NCBI GenBank assembly: GCA_936908745.1
Contig: CAKZFX010000021.1
Location: forward strand, 62,001 to 126,000
Length of the DNA: 64,000 bases
Origin: an uncultured Chitinophagaceae bacterium
GTDB lineage: Bacteria; Bacteroidota; Bacteroidia; Chitinophagales; Chitinophagaceae
Direction: 5' to 3'
Within the stretch, counting starts at the first letter, position 1, and each line of letters starts with the position of its first letter. Positions 53,768 to 61,781 of this stretch are shown piece after piece. Under the pieces are notes generated by a model that saw only the letters and a program-made list of their open reading frames with translations, was not told the origin of the DNA and ran no database searches. The position numbers and the translations under genes were made by a program.

Positions 53768-55048
53768 ATGACGATTGAATCACTTTATACAATCTACAAA
53801 CAACACCGTTCCGTACAAACAGATACCCGCAAATTGAAAGCCGGTGATATTTTTTTCGCTCTCAAAGGCGATAATTTCAATGGAAATAAATTTGCACAAC
53901 AAGCGATTGATGCAGGCGCTGTATGCGCTGTGATCGATGAACCTGCTTTTGAAATTCCCGGTAAAACTTTTTTAGTCCCCGACGTATTGATCGCTTTACA
54001 AGCGTTGGCAAAATACCATCGCGAACAATTCAATATTCCTTTTATCGCGGTGACGGGCAGCAATGGAAAAACTACCACCAAAGAACTGATCCACGCCGTT
54101 CTTTCTTCGCATTATACAACCTACACCACCGAAGGCAACCTGAACAATCATATCGGTGTGCCGCTTACATTACTGAAAATAAAAGACGATGCACAAATGG
54201 CCGTGATCGAAATGGGTGCCAATCATCAGCAAGAGATCGCCGGTTATTGTGTATATGCACAACCAACGCATGGATTGATCAGCAATGTAGGCAAAGCGCA
54301 TTTAGAAGGTTTTGGCGGCCCTGAAGGGGTAAAGAAAGGCAAAGGCGAATTATTTGATTACCTGCGGGCGCATAATGGCGTTGCCTTTATTATGGCTGAT
54401 TATGATTATCTCCATGAAATGAGCCAGGGTATTAAAGAAGTTATTACGTATGGCACACAGGGTGCACAAATAACAGGCATAGTTCATAAAAGCGAACCGT
54501 ATCTCGAATTGCAAATGACAGGCGGTGTTGATTTTTTTGCTGTGCAAACACAACTTGTTGGCGATTATAATTTGCCCAATGTGCTGGCCGCAATCGCTAT
54601 CGGTCATTATTTTTCTGTGCCTGCGGAAAAAATAAAATCAGCCATTGAAAATTATACGCCTTCCAACAGCCGTTCACAATTACTAACAAAAGGAACCAAC
54701 ACAATCATCCTCGACGCCTACAATGCCAACCCCAGCAGCATGAAACTGGCGATTGAAAATTTTGCCAAATTACCTGCTGAAAATAAAGTGTTGCTATTGG
54801 GCGCTATGGCGGAACTCGGTGAGGAAAGTATAAACGAACACAAGGCTATTGCTGATCTCCTGCAAAGCAAGCAATGGAAACAAGTCGTATTGGTTGGCGG
54901 CGACTTCTTAAAAATTGAACACCCGTTTTTATCCTTTGCCAACGCTGCCGGCGCCAAAGAATGGTTGCAGGCACAGCAGCTGGACAACACACATATTTTG
55001 GTAAAAGGAAGCCGCAGCATGCAAATGGAAAAAGTGCTGGATTTCTAA
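53768..55048 (+). CDS. murF: UDP-MurNAc-tripeptide-D-alanyl-D-alanine ligase
   Basis: 426 residues. The last cytoplasmic step of UDP-MurNAc-pentapeptide synthesis. N-terminal substrate domain (SVQTDTRKLKAGDIFFALKG), P-loop AVTGSNGKTTTKELI, central GNLNNHIGVPLTLL and EMGANHQQEI, C-terminal DAYNANPSSMKLAI. Normal length. It follows gldJ, a linkage I recall from other Bacteroidota. A TauE permease gene starts 10 nt later. Confidence 0.94.
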   Translation: MTIESLYTIYKQHRSVQTDTRKLKAGDIFFALKGDNFNGNKFAQQAIDAGAVCAVIDEPAFEIPGKTFLVPDVLIALQALAKYHREQFNIPFIAVTGSNGKTTTKELIHAVLSSHYTTYTTEGNLNNHIGVPLTLLKIKDDAQMAVIEMGANHQQEIAGYCVYAQPTHGLISNVGKAHLEGFGGPEGVKKGKGELFDYLRAHNGVAFIMADYDYLHEMSQGIKEVITYGTQGAQITGIVHKSEPYLELQMTGGVDFFAVQTQLVGDYNLPNVLAAIAIGHYFSVPAEKIKSAIENYTPSNSRSQLLTKGTNTIILDAYNANPSSMKLAIENFAKLPAENKVLLLGAMAELGEESINEHKAIADLLQSKQWKQVVLVGGDFLKIEHPFLSFANAAGAKEWLQAQQLDNTHILVKGSRSMQMEKVLDF

Positions 55049-55058
55049 ATATACTGAC

Positions 55059-55868
55059 ATGGAAATTATAGGCTATATCGCTGCTATATTGATTGGCGTT
55101 TCACTGGGAATGGTGGGCAGCGGGGGGTCTATATTGACAGTGCCGGTATTGGTGTACCTGATGCATGTGGAACCTGTATTAGCTACCACAAGCTCACTTT
55201 TCATCGTAGGTTGCACCAGCTTTGTCGGCGCATTAAGAGCGTATGCAAAAAAACAGGTGGACTTCCGGGCCGTTACAGAATTTGGTTTGCCTTCTATCTT
55301 TTCCATTTTTATGACAAGGCATTACCTGTTGCCTTCTTTGCCTGATACATTGTTTACCATTGGTAAATTGACGATCTCTAAAAACATCTTCCTGATGTTG
55401 CTGTTTGCCGTGCTGATGTTATTAGCATCGGTAACGATGATACGCAGTCACAAAGAAGATGCAAAGGCGTTTGTGGAAGAAGAGGCCCGTGACCAGAAGA
55501 TAATACCAATGGTTTTATTAGGACTGATCATCGGTATGGTGACAGGCTTACTGGGCGCAGGCGGCGGTTTCTTAATTATTCCCACACTTGTTATTTTCTT
55601 AAAACTGCCAATGAAACAGGCGGTCGGTACTTCACTCCTGCTGGTGGCGATCAATTCTTTATTTGGCTTCCTGTTCAGCCTTAAGCAATTTGAATACAAC
55701 TGGACGGTCATTCTTTCATTTACCTGCCTGGCCATTGCCGGTATTTTTATTGGCAGTAAGATCGGTGATAAAGTTTCCGGCTCCAGCCTCAAAAAATACT
55801 TTGGCTGGTTTGTGGTGGTGATGGCTGTTTATATTATCCTGCAAGAGTTGGTTTTCCGGGCTTATTAG
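55059..55868 (+). CDS. TauE/SafE-family membrane permease
   Basis: 269 residues with about eight hydrophobic segments in two halves. Each half opens with the family glycine motif: GVSLGMVGSGGSILTVPVLVYL (N-half) and GMVTGLLGAGGGFLIIPTLVIF (C-half). The family exports sulfite or other organosulfur anions; the substrate here is unknown. Probably cotranscribed with murF. Its stop codon directly touches a dispersed repeat (55869). Confidence 0.87.
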   Translation: MEIIGYIAAILIGVSLGMVGSGGSILTVPVLVYLMHVEPVLATTSSLFIVGCTSFVGALRAYAKKQVDFRAVTEFGLPSIFSIFMTRHYLLPSLPDTLFTIGKLTISKNIFLMLLFAVLMLLASVTMIRSHKEDAKAFVEEEARDQKIIPMVLLGLIIGMVTGLLGAGGGFLIIPTLVIFLKLPMKQAVGTSLLLVAINSLFGFLFSLKQFEYNWTVILSFTCLAIAGIFIGSKIGDKVSGSSLKKYFGWFVVVMAVYIILQELVFRAY

Positions 55869-55954
55869 TTTCACCGCAGAGAACAAGAGAAAAGGAGTTT
55901 CGCAGAGAGAGAGATTTAACCGCTAACCTGCCGACAGGCAGGTTTGTGGGAAAC
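55869..55954. repeat. Dispersed repeat copy with hairpin
   Basis: TTTCACCGCAGAGAACA...GTTTCGCAGAGAGA (55869-55910) repeats a unit of the 19.9-20.3 kb block. It is followed by TTTAACCGCTAAC and a hairpin AACCTGCC-GACA-GGCAGGTT (55925-55944), then TTTGTGGGAAA. It starts immediately after the permease stop codon. Confidence 0.75.
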
Positions 55955-56036
55955 AGCTCCCACCTTGAAACAACTCTCCCAATGATTTTCGTCATGTTTT
56001 TATCCTGCACAATGACGACCTTTGCAGCCTAATTTG

Positions 56037-56501
56037 ATGAACATGAGTGAGAAAAAACCGGCACGCGGCTACCTTGCTTCCTCGATGGGTTGCCGTTGCC
56101 CGCGATGCAGGGAAGGAAAACTATTTAAGTACCGTACTTCTTTCCGTATGAGGAAAAATATGGAAATGAATAAAAATTGCCCGGTTTGTGGTCAGCCTAC
56201 CGAAATTGAAGTCGGTTTTTACTATGGAACAAGTTATGTCAGCTATGCGCTGACAGTAGCATTAAGTGTGGCCAGTTTAATCGCCTGGTGGGTACTGATC
56301 GGCCTGTCCACAGAAGATAACCGTTTCTTTGTGTGGATCGCCGTCAATGCGGTGTTCTTATTGTTATTGCAACCCTGGCTGATGCGGGTAAGCCGTAGTT
56401 TATGGATTTCCTGGTTTGTAAAATATGATCCTGAATGGCATTTACACCCGCCGGTGGATGTATCAGAAAGAATGAATAATGACCAGGGAAGTAATTGGTA
56501 A
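56037..56501 (+). CDS. DUF983 membrane protein with zinc-ribbon
   Basis: About 154 residues from ATG 56037. Two cysteine pairs (CRCPRC and CPVC) form a likely zinc ribbon near the N-terminus, followed by two membrane helices ([34 protein letters not shown]). This is the DUF983 layout, whose function is not established. An in-frame TTG at 56022 overlaps a GACCTTTG promoter-like box, so an ATG start (56037 or 56043) is more likely. Ends 7 nt before the opposing tRNA. Confidence 0.75.
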   Translation: MNMSEKKPARGYLASSMGCRCPRCREGKLFKYRTSFRMRKNMEMNKNCPVCGQPTEIEVGFYYGTSYVSYALTVALSVASLIAWWVLIGLSTEDNRFFVWIAVNAVFLLLLQPWLMRVSRSLWISWFVKYDPEWHLHPPVDVSERMNNDQGSNW

Positions 56502-56507
56502 AAGAAG

Positions 56508-56594
56508 CGGAGACGGCGAGATTCGAACTCGCGATACAGTTTCCCGTATACACACTTTCCAGGCGTGCTCCTTCAACCACTCGGACACGTCTCC
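56508..56594 (-). tRNA. tRNA-Ser (anticodon GGA)
   Basis: On the minus strand a cloverleaf of about 87 nt: acceptor GGAGACG/CGTCTCC (56594-56588, 56515-56509), discriminator G, D arm with GTGGTTGAAGG, anticodon loop TGGAAAG (GGA), a long class II variable arm (TATACGGGAAACTGTA) and the T loop GTTCGAATC. CCA is not encoded. The long arm and anticodon identify serine (UCC/UCU codons). Confidence 0.95.
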
Positions 56595-56626
56595 GTTTTT
56601 AGGACGGCAAAAATACAGGTTATACC

Positions 56627-57391
56627 TCAGAGGCTGAATAATTTTTTAGCATTTTCCGTGGTTACAGAAGCTATTTTATCGGCTGGCAGGGAAGTAATTG
56701 CAGCCAGTTTGTCCACCACGTATTTCAAATAAGCCGGTTCATTTCTTTTGCCCCTGAATGGAACCGGCGCCAGGTAAGGCGCATCGGTTTCCAGCACCAC
56801 TTTTGAAAGCCCTGCATCGGCGATCACATGATCCAGCCCCGAATTTTTAAACGTGACCACACCACCAATGCCGAGGTAAAAATCAAGGTCCATTACTTTT
56901 TTCGCCTGTTCTGTATTACCAGAGAAGCAATGAAAAACGCCTTTCAATTTTCCTTTCTGGTGCGAAGCCACCACCCCGATACATTCGTCCGTTGCATTAC
57001 GTGAATGAATGACAATAGGAATATCATAGTGCAGCGCCCATTCTATTTGTTCATTGAAAGCGGTGTATTGTTGTTCGGTAAACGTTTTGTCCCAATAAAA
57101 ATCCAGCCCGATCTCTCCTACTGCCACAAACCTGCGTTGCTCCAGGTATTGGCGGGCTGCGTTCAGTTCATCCCGGAAATTGGCTTTGATGGAACAGGGA
57201 TGCACCCCCATCATGCTTAAACAAGCCTGTGGACGGTCATTTTCCAAAGCCAGCATAGCGGCATGTGTGTCCACGTTGATGGCAGGCAGCAGGATCGTGG
57301 AAACGCCTTCGGCTTCCGCCCGTTGCAACATAGCCTGCCGGTCGGCTTCAAACTCTTCAAGATAAATATGTGAGTGCGTGTCAATTAGCAT
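56627..57391 (-). CDS. TatD-family metal-dependent hydrolase (DNase)
   Basis: 254 residues. Metal motif [14 protein letters not shown], then [44 protein letters not shown] and [11 protein letters not shown], all typical of TatD. Members are 3'-5' exonucleases or other hydrolases. ATG 57391 begins the conserved sequence; the longer frame has no homologous character. A GAATTTTG box just before the ATG may be its promoter. Confidence 0.92.
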   Translation of the reverse strand: MLIDTHSHIYLEEFEADRQAMLQRAEAEGVSTILLPAINVDTHAAMLALENDRPQACLSMMGVHPCSIKANFRDELNAARQYLEQRRFVAVGEIGLDFYWDKTFTEQQYTAFNEQIEWALHYDIPIVIHSRNATDECIGVVASHQKGKLKGVFHCFSGNTEQAKKVMDLDFYLGIGGVVTFKNSGLDHVIADAGLSKVVLETDAPYLAPVPFRGKRNEPAYLKYVVDKLAAITSLPADKIASVTTENAKKLFSL

Positions 57392-57504
57392 GGAACAAAA
57401 TTCCTGAAAAAAAGGGAAAGAATGACAACCGGAACGGGAATGACCAGTACCGGAAGCTGGTTGCTGCAAAATTTTTTCCGGGTTCCCGCCCTTGTTTTCC
57501 AATT

Positions 57505-57537
57505 AAAAACACCCGTTTGTAACTACCACAAACCGGG
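57505..57537 (-). terminator. Minus-strand terminator-like hairpin
   Basis: On the minus strand ACCCGGTTTGT, a 6-nt loop, ACAAACGGGT (one bulge), G and TTTTT. It lies about 170 nt beyond the deacetylase stop. Confidence 0.6.
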
Positions 57538-57611
57538 TAGATTTATCAAATTACTTTGTAGTAATAGAAAAAAAACTATACCTTTAGACCAGTTTTCATA
57601 GGGTACGGATT

Positions 57612-57641
57612 AAAAACGGGCCAGGGTTTCTACCCAGGCCC
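57612..57641 (-). terminator. Terminator for the deacetylase gene
   Basis: Stem GGGCC-GGGT/ACCC-GGCCC with matched A/A bulges and a 4-nt loop. Followed on the minus strand by GTTTTT; on the plus strand a T6 run lies 3 nt away. Confidence 0.7.
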
Positions 57642-57648
57642 TAACTTT

Positions 57649-57695
57649 TTTAGGCTTGTCTAACATTTTGACGGATTTTTTTAGACATGTCTAAA
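57649..57695. promoter_or_regulatory. Two palindromes resembling DtxR/MntR-type operators
   Basis: TTTAGACATGTCTAAA (57680-57695) is a perfect 16-bp palindrome. TTTAGGCTTGTCTAAC (57649-57664) is an imperfect copy, centres 31 bp apart. The TTTAG...CTAAA shape recalls iron/manganese repressor boxes. No obvious metal gene adjoins. Confidence 0.4.
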
Positions 57696-57707
57696 ATTTT
57701 CAATCGG

Positions 57708-58352
57708 TCACTTTTCACCCTTTTGCAGCAATGCTGCGCTTAATTTTTCAAACCGGTAACCCCTTTCCTTAAAATAAGACAAAACAGATGGCAACAGCTT
57801 TTCCAGTATGGGAAACGCTTTTTCGCTGTCATGAAAAACAAGGATCGAACCCGGTTTTGATTGTCCCAGCACTTTTTTATTGCAATATTCCCACGATTGG
57901 CTGGTATCAAAATCGCCCGTCAGCACCGTCCACATGATAATATGCTGTTGCCGGCTGATTATTTTTCCTTGTTTGCTTTTTATACGTCCGTAAGGTGGCC
58001 TGAACAGGCCGGACTCGATATGCCGTGATGCCTCCTCCACGTCTTTTATATAATCCGGCGTAGCTGTTTTCCAGCCGTTGAAATGGTTATGCGTGTGATT
58101 GCCCACGGAATGGCCTTCGTTGATCAACCGCTGGTAGATGGAGCTATGTTCCTGCACATTCTTCCCGATACAAAAAAAAGTGGCTTTGGCATTATACTTC
58201 GCCAGTTGATCTAAAACAAACGGAGTGGCTACCGGGTGCGGGCCGTCATCGAACGTGAGGTAAAGGATCTTTTCTTTTGTATCAATTTGCCAGGTATAGC
58301 GTGGCCATATTTTTTTAAAGAAACCCGGCGTTTTAAATACATACATCCTCAT
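57708..58352 (-). CDS. Polysaccharide deacetylase (NodB homology)
   Basis: 214 residues. NodB motifs: TFDDGPHP (catalytic Asp, metal Asp), HSVGNHTHNH (metal His pair), FRPPYGR, and later a SILVFHDSEKA motif. It would remove acetyl groups from GlcNAc/MurNAc polymers. No signal peptide or membrane anchor is evident, though the N-terminus (VFKTPGFFKKIWPRYTW) is basic and aromatic. Divergent from gltX, 65 nt away. Confidence 0.9.
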   Translation of the reverse strand: MRMYVFKTPGFFKKIWPRYTWQIDTKEKILYLTFDDGPHPVATPFVLDQLAKYNAKATFFCIGKNVQEHSSIYQRLINEGHSVGNHTHNHFNGWKTATPDYIKDVEEASRHIESGLFRPPYGRIKSKQGKIISRQQHIIMWTVLTGDFDTSQSWEYCNKKVLGQSKPGSILVFHDSEKAFPILEKLLPSVLSYFKERGYRFEKLSAALLQKGEK

Positions 58353-58403
58353 AGGTCAAAGATAGTTCTGCCAAATTCATTTTTAATACGCTGGCAGCCC
58401 GTT

Positions 58404-58411
58404 TATCTTTG
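58404..58411 (+). promoter_or_regulatory. -7 box for gltX
   Basis: TATCTTTG matches TAnnTTTG and ends 6 nt before ATG 58418; near-leaderless start. Confidence 0.5.
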
Positions 58412-58417
58412 CAGCCT

Positions 58418-59950
58418 ATGAGTAAAAAAGTAAGGGTACGTTTTGCGCCAAGCCCCACGGGTGGCCTGCACCTGGGTGGTGTTCGAACGGTTTTATATAA
58501 TTATTTGTTTGCAAAACAACAGGGCGGCGATTTTGTGCTGCGTATCGAAGACACCGACCAGAGCCGCTATGTAGCCGGTGCAGAAGAATATATTTTTAAT
58601 TGCCTGCAATGGGCGGGATTAGTACCGGATGAAAGCCCGGTACACGGTGGCAACTTTGGCCCTTACCGTCAAAGCGAACGAAAAGAACAAGGCATTTATC
58701 AAAAATATGCAGATGAACTCGTGAGCAAAGGCTACGCTTATTATGCCTTTGATACTCCGGAAGAGCTTGAAAAAATGCGGCAGGATTATAAGACCGAGCA
58801 AAATCCGTCGCCACAATATGATAGTAACCTGCGTATGAAAATGCGCAATTCGCTGACATTGCCAGCAGAAGAAACAAACAAATTATTAGCCGAAGGAATA
58901 AGACGTGTGGTGCGTATCAAAATGCCGGAACACGAAACGGTTGCCTTCAACGATATGATCCGTGGCGAGGTGTCGTTTGATACTTCCGTGGTGGATGATA
59001 AAGTGTTGCTGAAAGCTGATGGTATGCCTACCTATCACCTGGCAGTGGTGGTAGATGATTTTTTAATGGAAATCACACATGCTTTCCGTGGTGAAGAGTG
59101 GCTGCCTTCCGCACCGGTGCATATTTTATTGTGGAAGTATTTGTTTGGTTTAGAAAATATGCCGCAATGGGCGCACCTGCCGTTGATACTCGGGCCCAAT
59201 GGTAAACTAAGCAAAAGAGATGGCGCCAAATATGGCTTCCCCGTATTTGCGATGAACTGGACCGATCCCAAAACAAATGAACTCACCGAAGGCTTTAAAG
59301 AAAAAGGATTTTTGCCCGAAGCGTTTATCAACCTGCTGGCCTTACTCGGCTGGAATGATGGCACTGAACAGGAAATTTTTACCAAAGAAGAATTGGTACA
59401 AAAATTCTCAATGGAAAGAGTGCATAGCGGCGGCGCTAAGTTTGATTATGAGAAAGCAAAGTGGTTTAACCATGAATGGATGAAGAAGTCGGGAGTTGAT
59501 AGTCTTGAGTCGGGAGTCAAAGCACTATTGAACGAAAATGGTATAACGGTTAGTAATGACGATACATTTAAAAAAGTGATTGCGTTGGTGAAAGACCGTT
59601 GTACGTTGCTGACAGATTTTGTACAGCAGTCGTCTTTCTTTTTTGCTGCACCAGCTACATTGGATGTGGATGCAGTGAAACCGAAATGGAATGAGCAGAA
59701 ACAGGAGTTTTTTAAACAACTGATCAGCAATTTTAATCATACCGATACCTGGGAAGCAGCCGTATTGGAAGCTAATTTCCAGACAACTGTTGTGGCCAAT
59801 CAATTAAAACCGGGTGAAGTCATGTTGCCCCTGCGTATCATGCTGGTAGGCGGCAAATTTGGTCCCGGTGTATTTGAGATCGCCGAATTATTGGGCAAAG
59901 AAGAAACCCTGGAACGAATAAAAACAGGATTAACTGCTTTTGGTAATTAA
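58418..59950 (+). CDS. gltX: Glutamyl-tRNA synthetase
   Basis: 510 residues, class I synthetase. FAPSPTGGLHLGGVRTVLYN carries the HIGH-type motif (HLGG) and GKLSKRDGAKYG the KMSKS-type motif. It charges tRNA-Glu. Residues about 357-370 (KSGVDSLESGVKAL) are encoded by a degenerate GGAGTC repeat like that in ade. The insert is at the junction to the anticodon-binding region, apparently a tolerated surface. ATG 58418 is chosen by the conserved N-terminus. Confidence 0.95.
   Translation: MSKKVRVRFAPSPTGGLHLGGVRTVLYNYLFAKQQGGDFVLRIEDTDQSRYVAGAEEYIFNCLQWAGLVPDESPVHGGNFGPYRQSERKEQGIYQKYADELVSKGYAYYAFDTPEELEKMRQDYKTEQNPSPQYDSNLRMKMRNSLTLPAEETNKLLAEGIRRVVRIKMPEHETVAFNDMIRGEVSFDTSVVDDKVLLKADGMPTYHLAVVVDDFLMEITHAFRGEEWLPSAPVHILLWKYLFGLENMPQWAHLPLILGPNGKLSKRDGAKYGFPVFAMNWTDPKTNELTEGFKEKGFLPEAFINLLALLGWNDGTEQEIFTKEELVQKFSMERVHSGGAKFDYEKAKWFNHEWMKKSGVDSLESGVKALLNENGITVSNDDTFKKVIALVKDRCTLLTDFVQQSSFFFAAPATLDVDAVKPKWNEQKQEFFKQLISNFNHTDTWEAAVLEANFQTTVVANQLKPGEVMLPLRIMLVGGKFGPGVFEIAELLGKEETLERIKTGLTAFGN
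59487..59520 (+). repeat. In-frame degenerate GGAGTC repeat inside gltX
   Basis: AGTCGGGAGTTGATAGTCTT followed by GAGTCGGGAGTCAA. Same words, orientation and reading frame as the ade copy (8809-8850); both are translated with SGV(E/D)S. Confidence 0.65.
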
Positions 59951-59982
59951 ACTAATCGCACCCGTTTTAGTCAAATAGACCT

Positions 59983-61215
59983 ATGAGAAAATTACTGGCA
60001 CTCCTTTGCGCATCCGTTACCATTCTTTTTTCCTGTCAAAAAGATTCTTCCGGCGGTGGCGGCACTACCCCTCCCGTTACTGACAGCTTTACCGTTACAG
60101 TCAGCAATGGCTATGGCAGCGGCAAGTATAAAACCGGCGACACGGTACATATTTTCAGCGTGGAATATGCTGTCAGCCAGTTGTTCAAGACATGGACAAG
60201 CACCGACGCTGCGCTGCTGAATGGCAAAGACGAATGGCATACATGGTTTATCATGCCGGCCAAAAATGTTTCGTTTGCCGGGAGCCTTAAAACCATCACA
60301 CCTGTTACCTTAAATTTTGAACAGATCAAAGGCAAAGCAAGACTAAAGCCTGTTTACTATTATTTTCCTGCTGCACATAAAGGCGTTGTTTTCCTGTTGC
60401 ATGGCAGCAGCGGCACCGCACAGCATTTTGTAAACAGTTATGAATACCAGCAACTGATCAAAGACCTCGTGACAGATAATTTCGCCGTGGTTGTCACCGA
60501 ATCAGAAGAGTCCACTACCGGCATTGATGCCGATGGAGATGGAAAAATAAGATGGGCGACACTGCCTTATGATTCGGTAGCGAATATTGATTATGCCAAT
60601 ATCAAAGCTATCACCGATACCTTTTATACAAGAGGCGTGACCAACCGCAGCAAGCCACGTTATTCGGCAGGTATGAGCAATGGTGGTAATTTCTCGGCGT
60701 ATCTTTCTTCTTTATTCTCCTATAAAGCGGGTGTCAGTTACTGTGCGCCTGCGGGTGCGATTGCACTGGTTTCAACAATCCCTTTCCAGTTTTGCATGGC
60801 TCGTTTTGATAACCATGAGGCTGTGGGCCCTACGGGTAATGCACTTGCCTTGTCCAATTCACAAACATTGACCAGCCGTGGTATTTGCAGCAAATATTTA
60901 GTACAGGAACATTCACCGCTATACCCGGAACGTTTTGCCCGCAAAGGCGATATTTCATTGGCAAAGTCGGCAGCGCTGGTGGCGGAGTTAAAAGCCAAAG
61001 GCTATCTCGACAGCCGGAATTATTTTATCGGTTTCTCATCTGCACTGACAACTGCCTATCAGAATAATCCCACTTCTTTTCCCGAACTGAACAGCCTGAC
61101 CATTTTGCAAAAACTGACGTATATGGAACAGTTAGATCTTGCCATTTCCGATCACCAGATGTTCAGCGATTATAACCGGGCTACGGTAAAATTCCTGAAT
61201 ACACAATGCCTGTAA
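59983..61215 (+). CDS. Alpha/beta-hydrolase lipoprotein
   Basis: 410 residues. Lipobox ILFSC (Cys18), Gly/Pro linker, a beta domain (about 35-105), then an alpha/beta hydrolase (about 110-410) with the oxyanion strand VVFLLHGSSG and nucleophile motif SAGMSNGG (Ser in GMSNG). Resembles polyhydroxybutyrate/feruloyl esterase-type hydrolases. A surface or periplasmic esterase of unknown substrate. It lies 32 nt after gltX. Confidence 0.75.
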   Translation: MRKLLALLCASVTILFSCQKDSSGGGGTTPPVTDSFTVTVSNGYGSGKYKTGDTVHIFSVEYAVSQLFKTWTSTDAALLNGKDEWHTWFIMPAKNVSFAGSLKTITPVTLNFEQIKGKARLKPVYYYFPAAHKGVVFLLHGSSGTAQHFVNSYEYQQLIKDLVTDNFAVVVTESEESTTGIDADGDGKIRWATLPYDSVANIDYANIKAITDTFYTRGVTNRSKPRYSAGMSNGGNFSAYLSSLFSYKAGVSYCAPAGAIALVSTIPFQFCMARFDNHEAVGPTGNALALSNSQTLTSRGICSKYLVQEHSPLYPERFARKGDISLAKSAALVAELKAKGYLDSRNYFIGFSSALTTAYQNNPTSFPELNSLTILQKLTYMEQLDLAISDHQMFSDYNRATVKFLNTQCL

Positions 61216-61262
61216 AGTCAGCCTGTTTTTAGCTATTTTTACGGCCAGTTAAAGATTGCTGC

Positions 61263-61670
61263 ATGAACAGACCTCTCCGCGTATTAGTTGCAAAAGTGGG
61301 CCTTGACGGTCACGACCGTGGCGCCAAAGTAATTGCTACCGCATTGCGGGATGCAGGTATGGAAGTGATTTATACCGGTCTTCGCCAAACACCCGAAATG
61401 GTGGTGAATGCCGCCTTGCAGGAAGACGTGGATGCCATTGGCGTCAGCATTCTCAGCGGCGCACACATGACGGTTTTTCCCAAGATCATTCAACTGATGA
61501 AAGAAAAAAAGATGGATGATGTATTGCTCACCGGTGGCGGCATTATCCCGGAAGATGACATGGCCGCATTAAATGATTTAGGCGTTGGTAAATTATTTGC
61601 GCCCGGTACTTCCACCGCCGATATTGCTTCATATATCAAAGATTGGGTGCAGCAACACCGTTCTTTCTGA
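61263..61670 (+). CDS. Cobalamin-binding subunit, methylmalonyl-CoA mutase type
   Basis: 135 residues, a stand-alone B12-binding Rossmann domain: [14 protein letters not shown] contains the DxHxxG cobalt-ligand motif, with GVSILSGAH and [12 protein letters not shown] following. It matches the C-terminal domain of methylmalonyl-CoA mutase large subunits and archaeal-type small subunits. The catalytic subunit is not in the window. It would serve propionate or acyl-CoA carbon rearrangement. Confidence 0.88.
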   Translation: MNRPLRVLVAKVGLDGHDRGAKVIATALRDAGMEVIYTGLRQTPEMVVNAALQEDVDAIGVSILSGAHMTVFPKIIQLMKEKKMDDVLLTGGGIIPEDDMAALNDLGVGKLFAPGTSTADIASYIKDWVQQHRSF

Positions 61671-61781
61671 TAAAATACTGTTCATCTTTTTATACATTTT
61701 TTTTCTTATCTTCCCTGTAGCGGTCATTCTCCCGCCGTTGCTTCCATATACACCACCAACTATTGTAAATTCTGTTCACGC

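Larger units (their letters stand above)
57538..57707. other. Structured intergenic region, no gene seen
   Basis: Between the deacetylase stop and the hairpin at 57537. It holds two operator-like palindromes (57649-57695), a second terminator-like hairpin (57612-57641) and an inverted repeat ATTAC/GTAAT. The longest ORF is about seven codons. It could be a long 3' end or a small RNA. Confidence 0.45.

Noticed and set aside
57595..57620. Seven-codon ORF between the two terminators near 57.6 kb
   Set aside because: Too short to support, with no promoter or ribosome-binding context.
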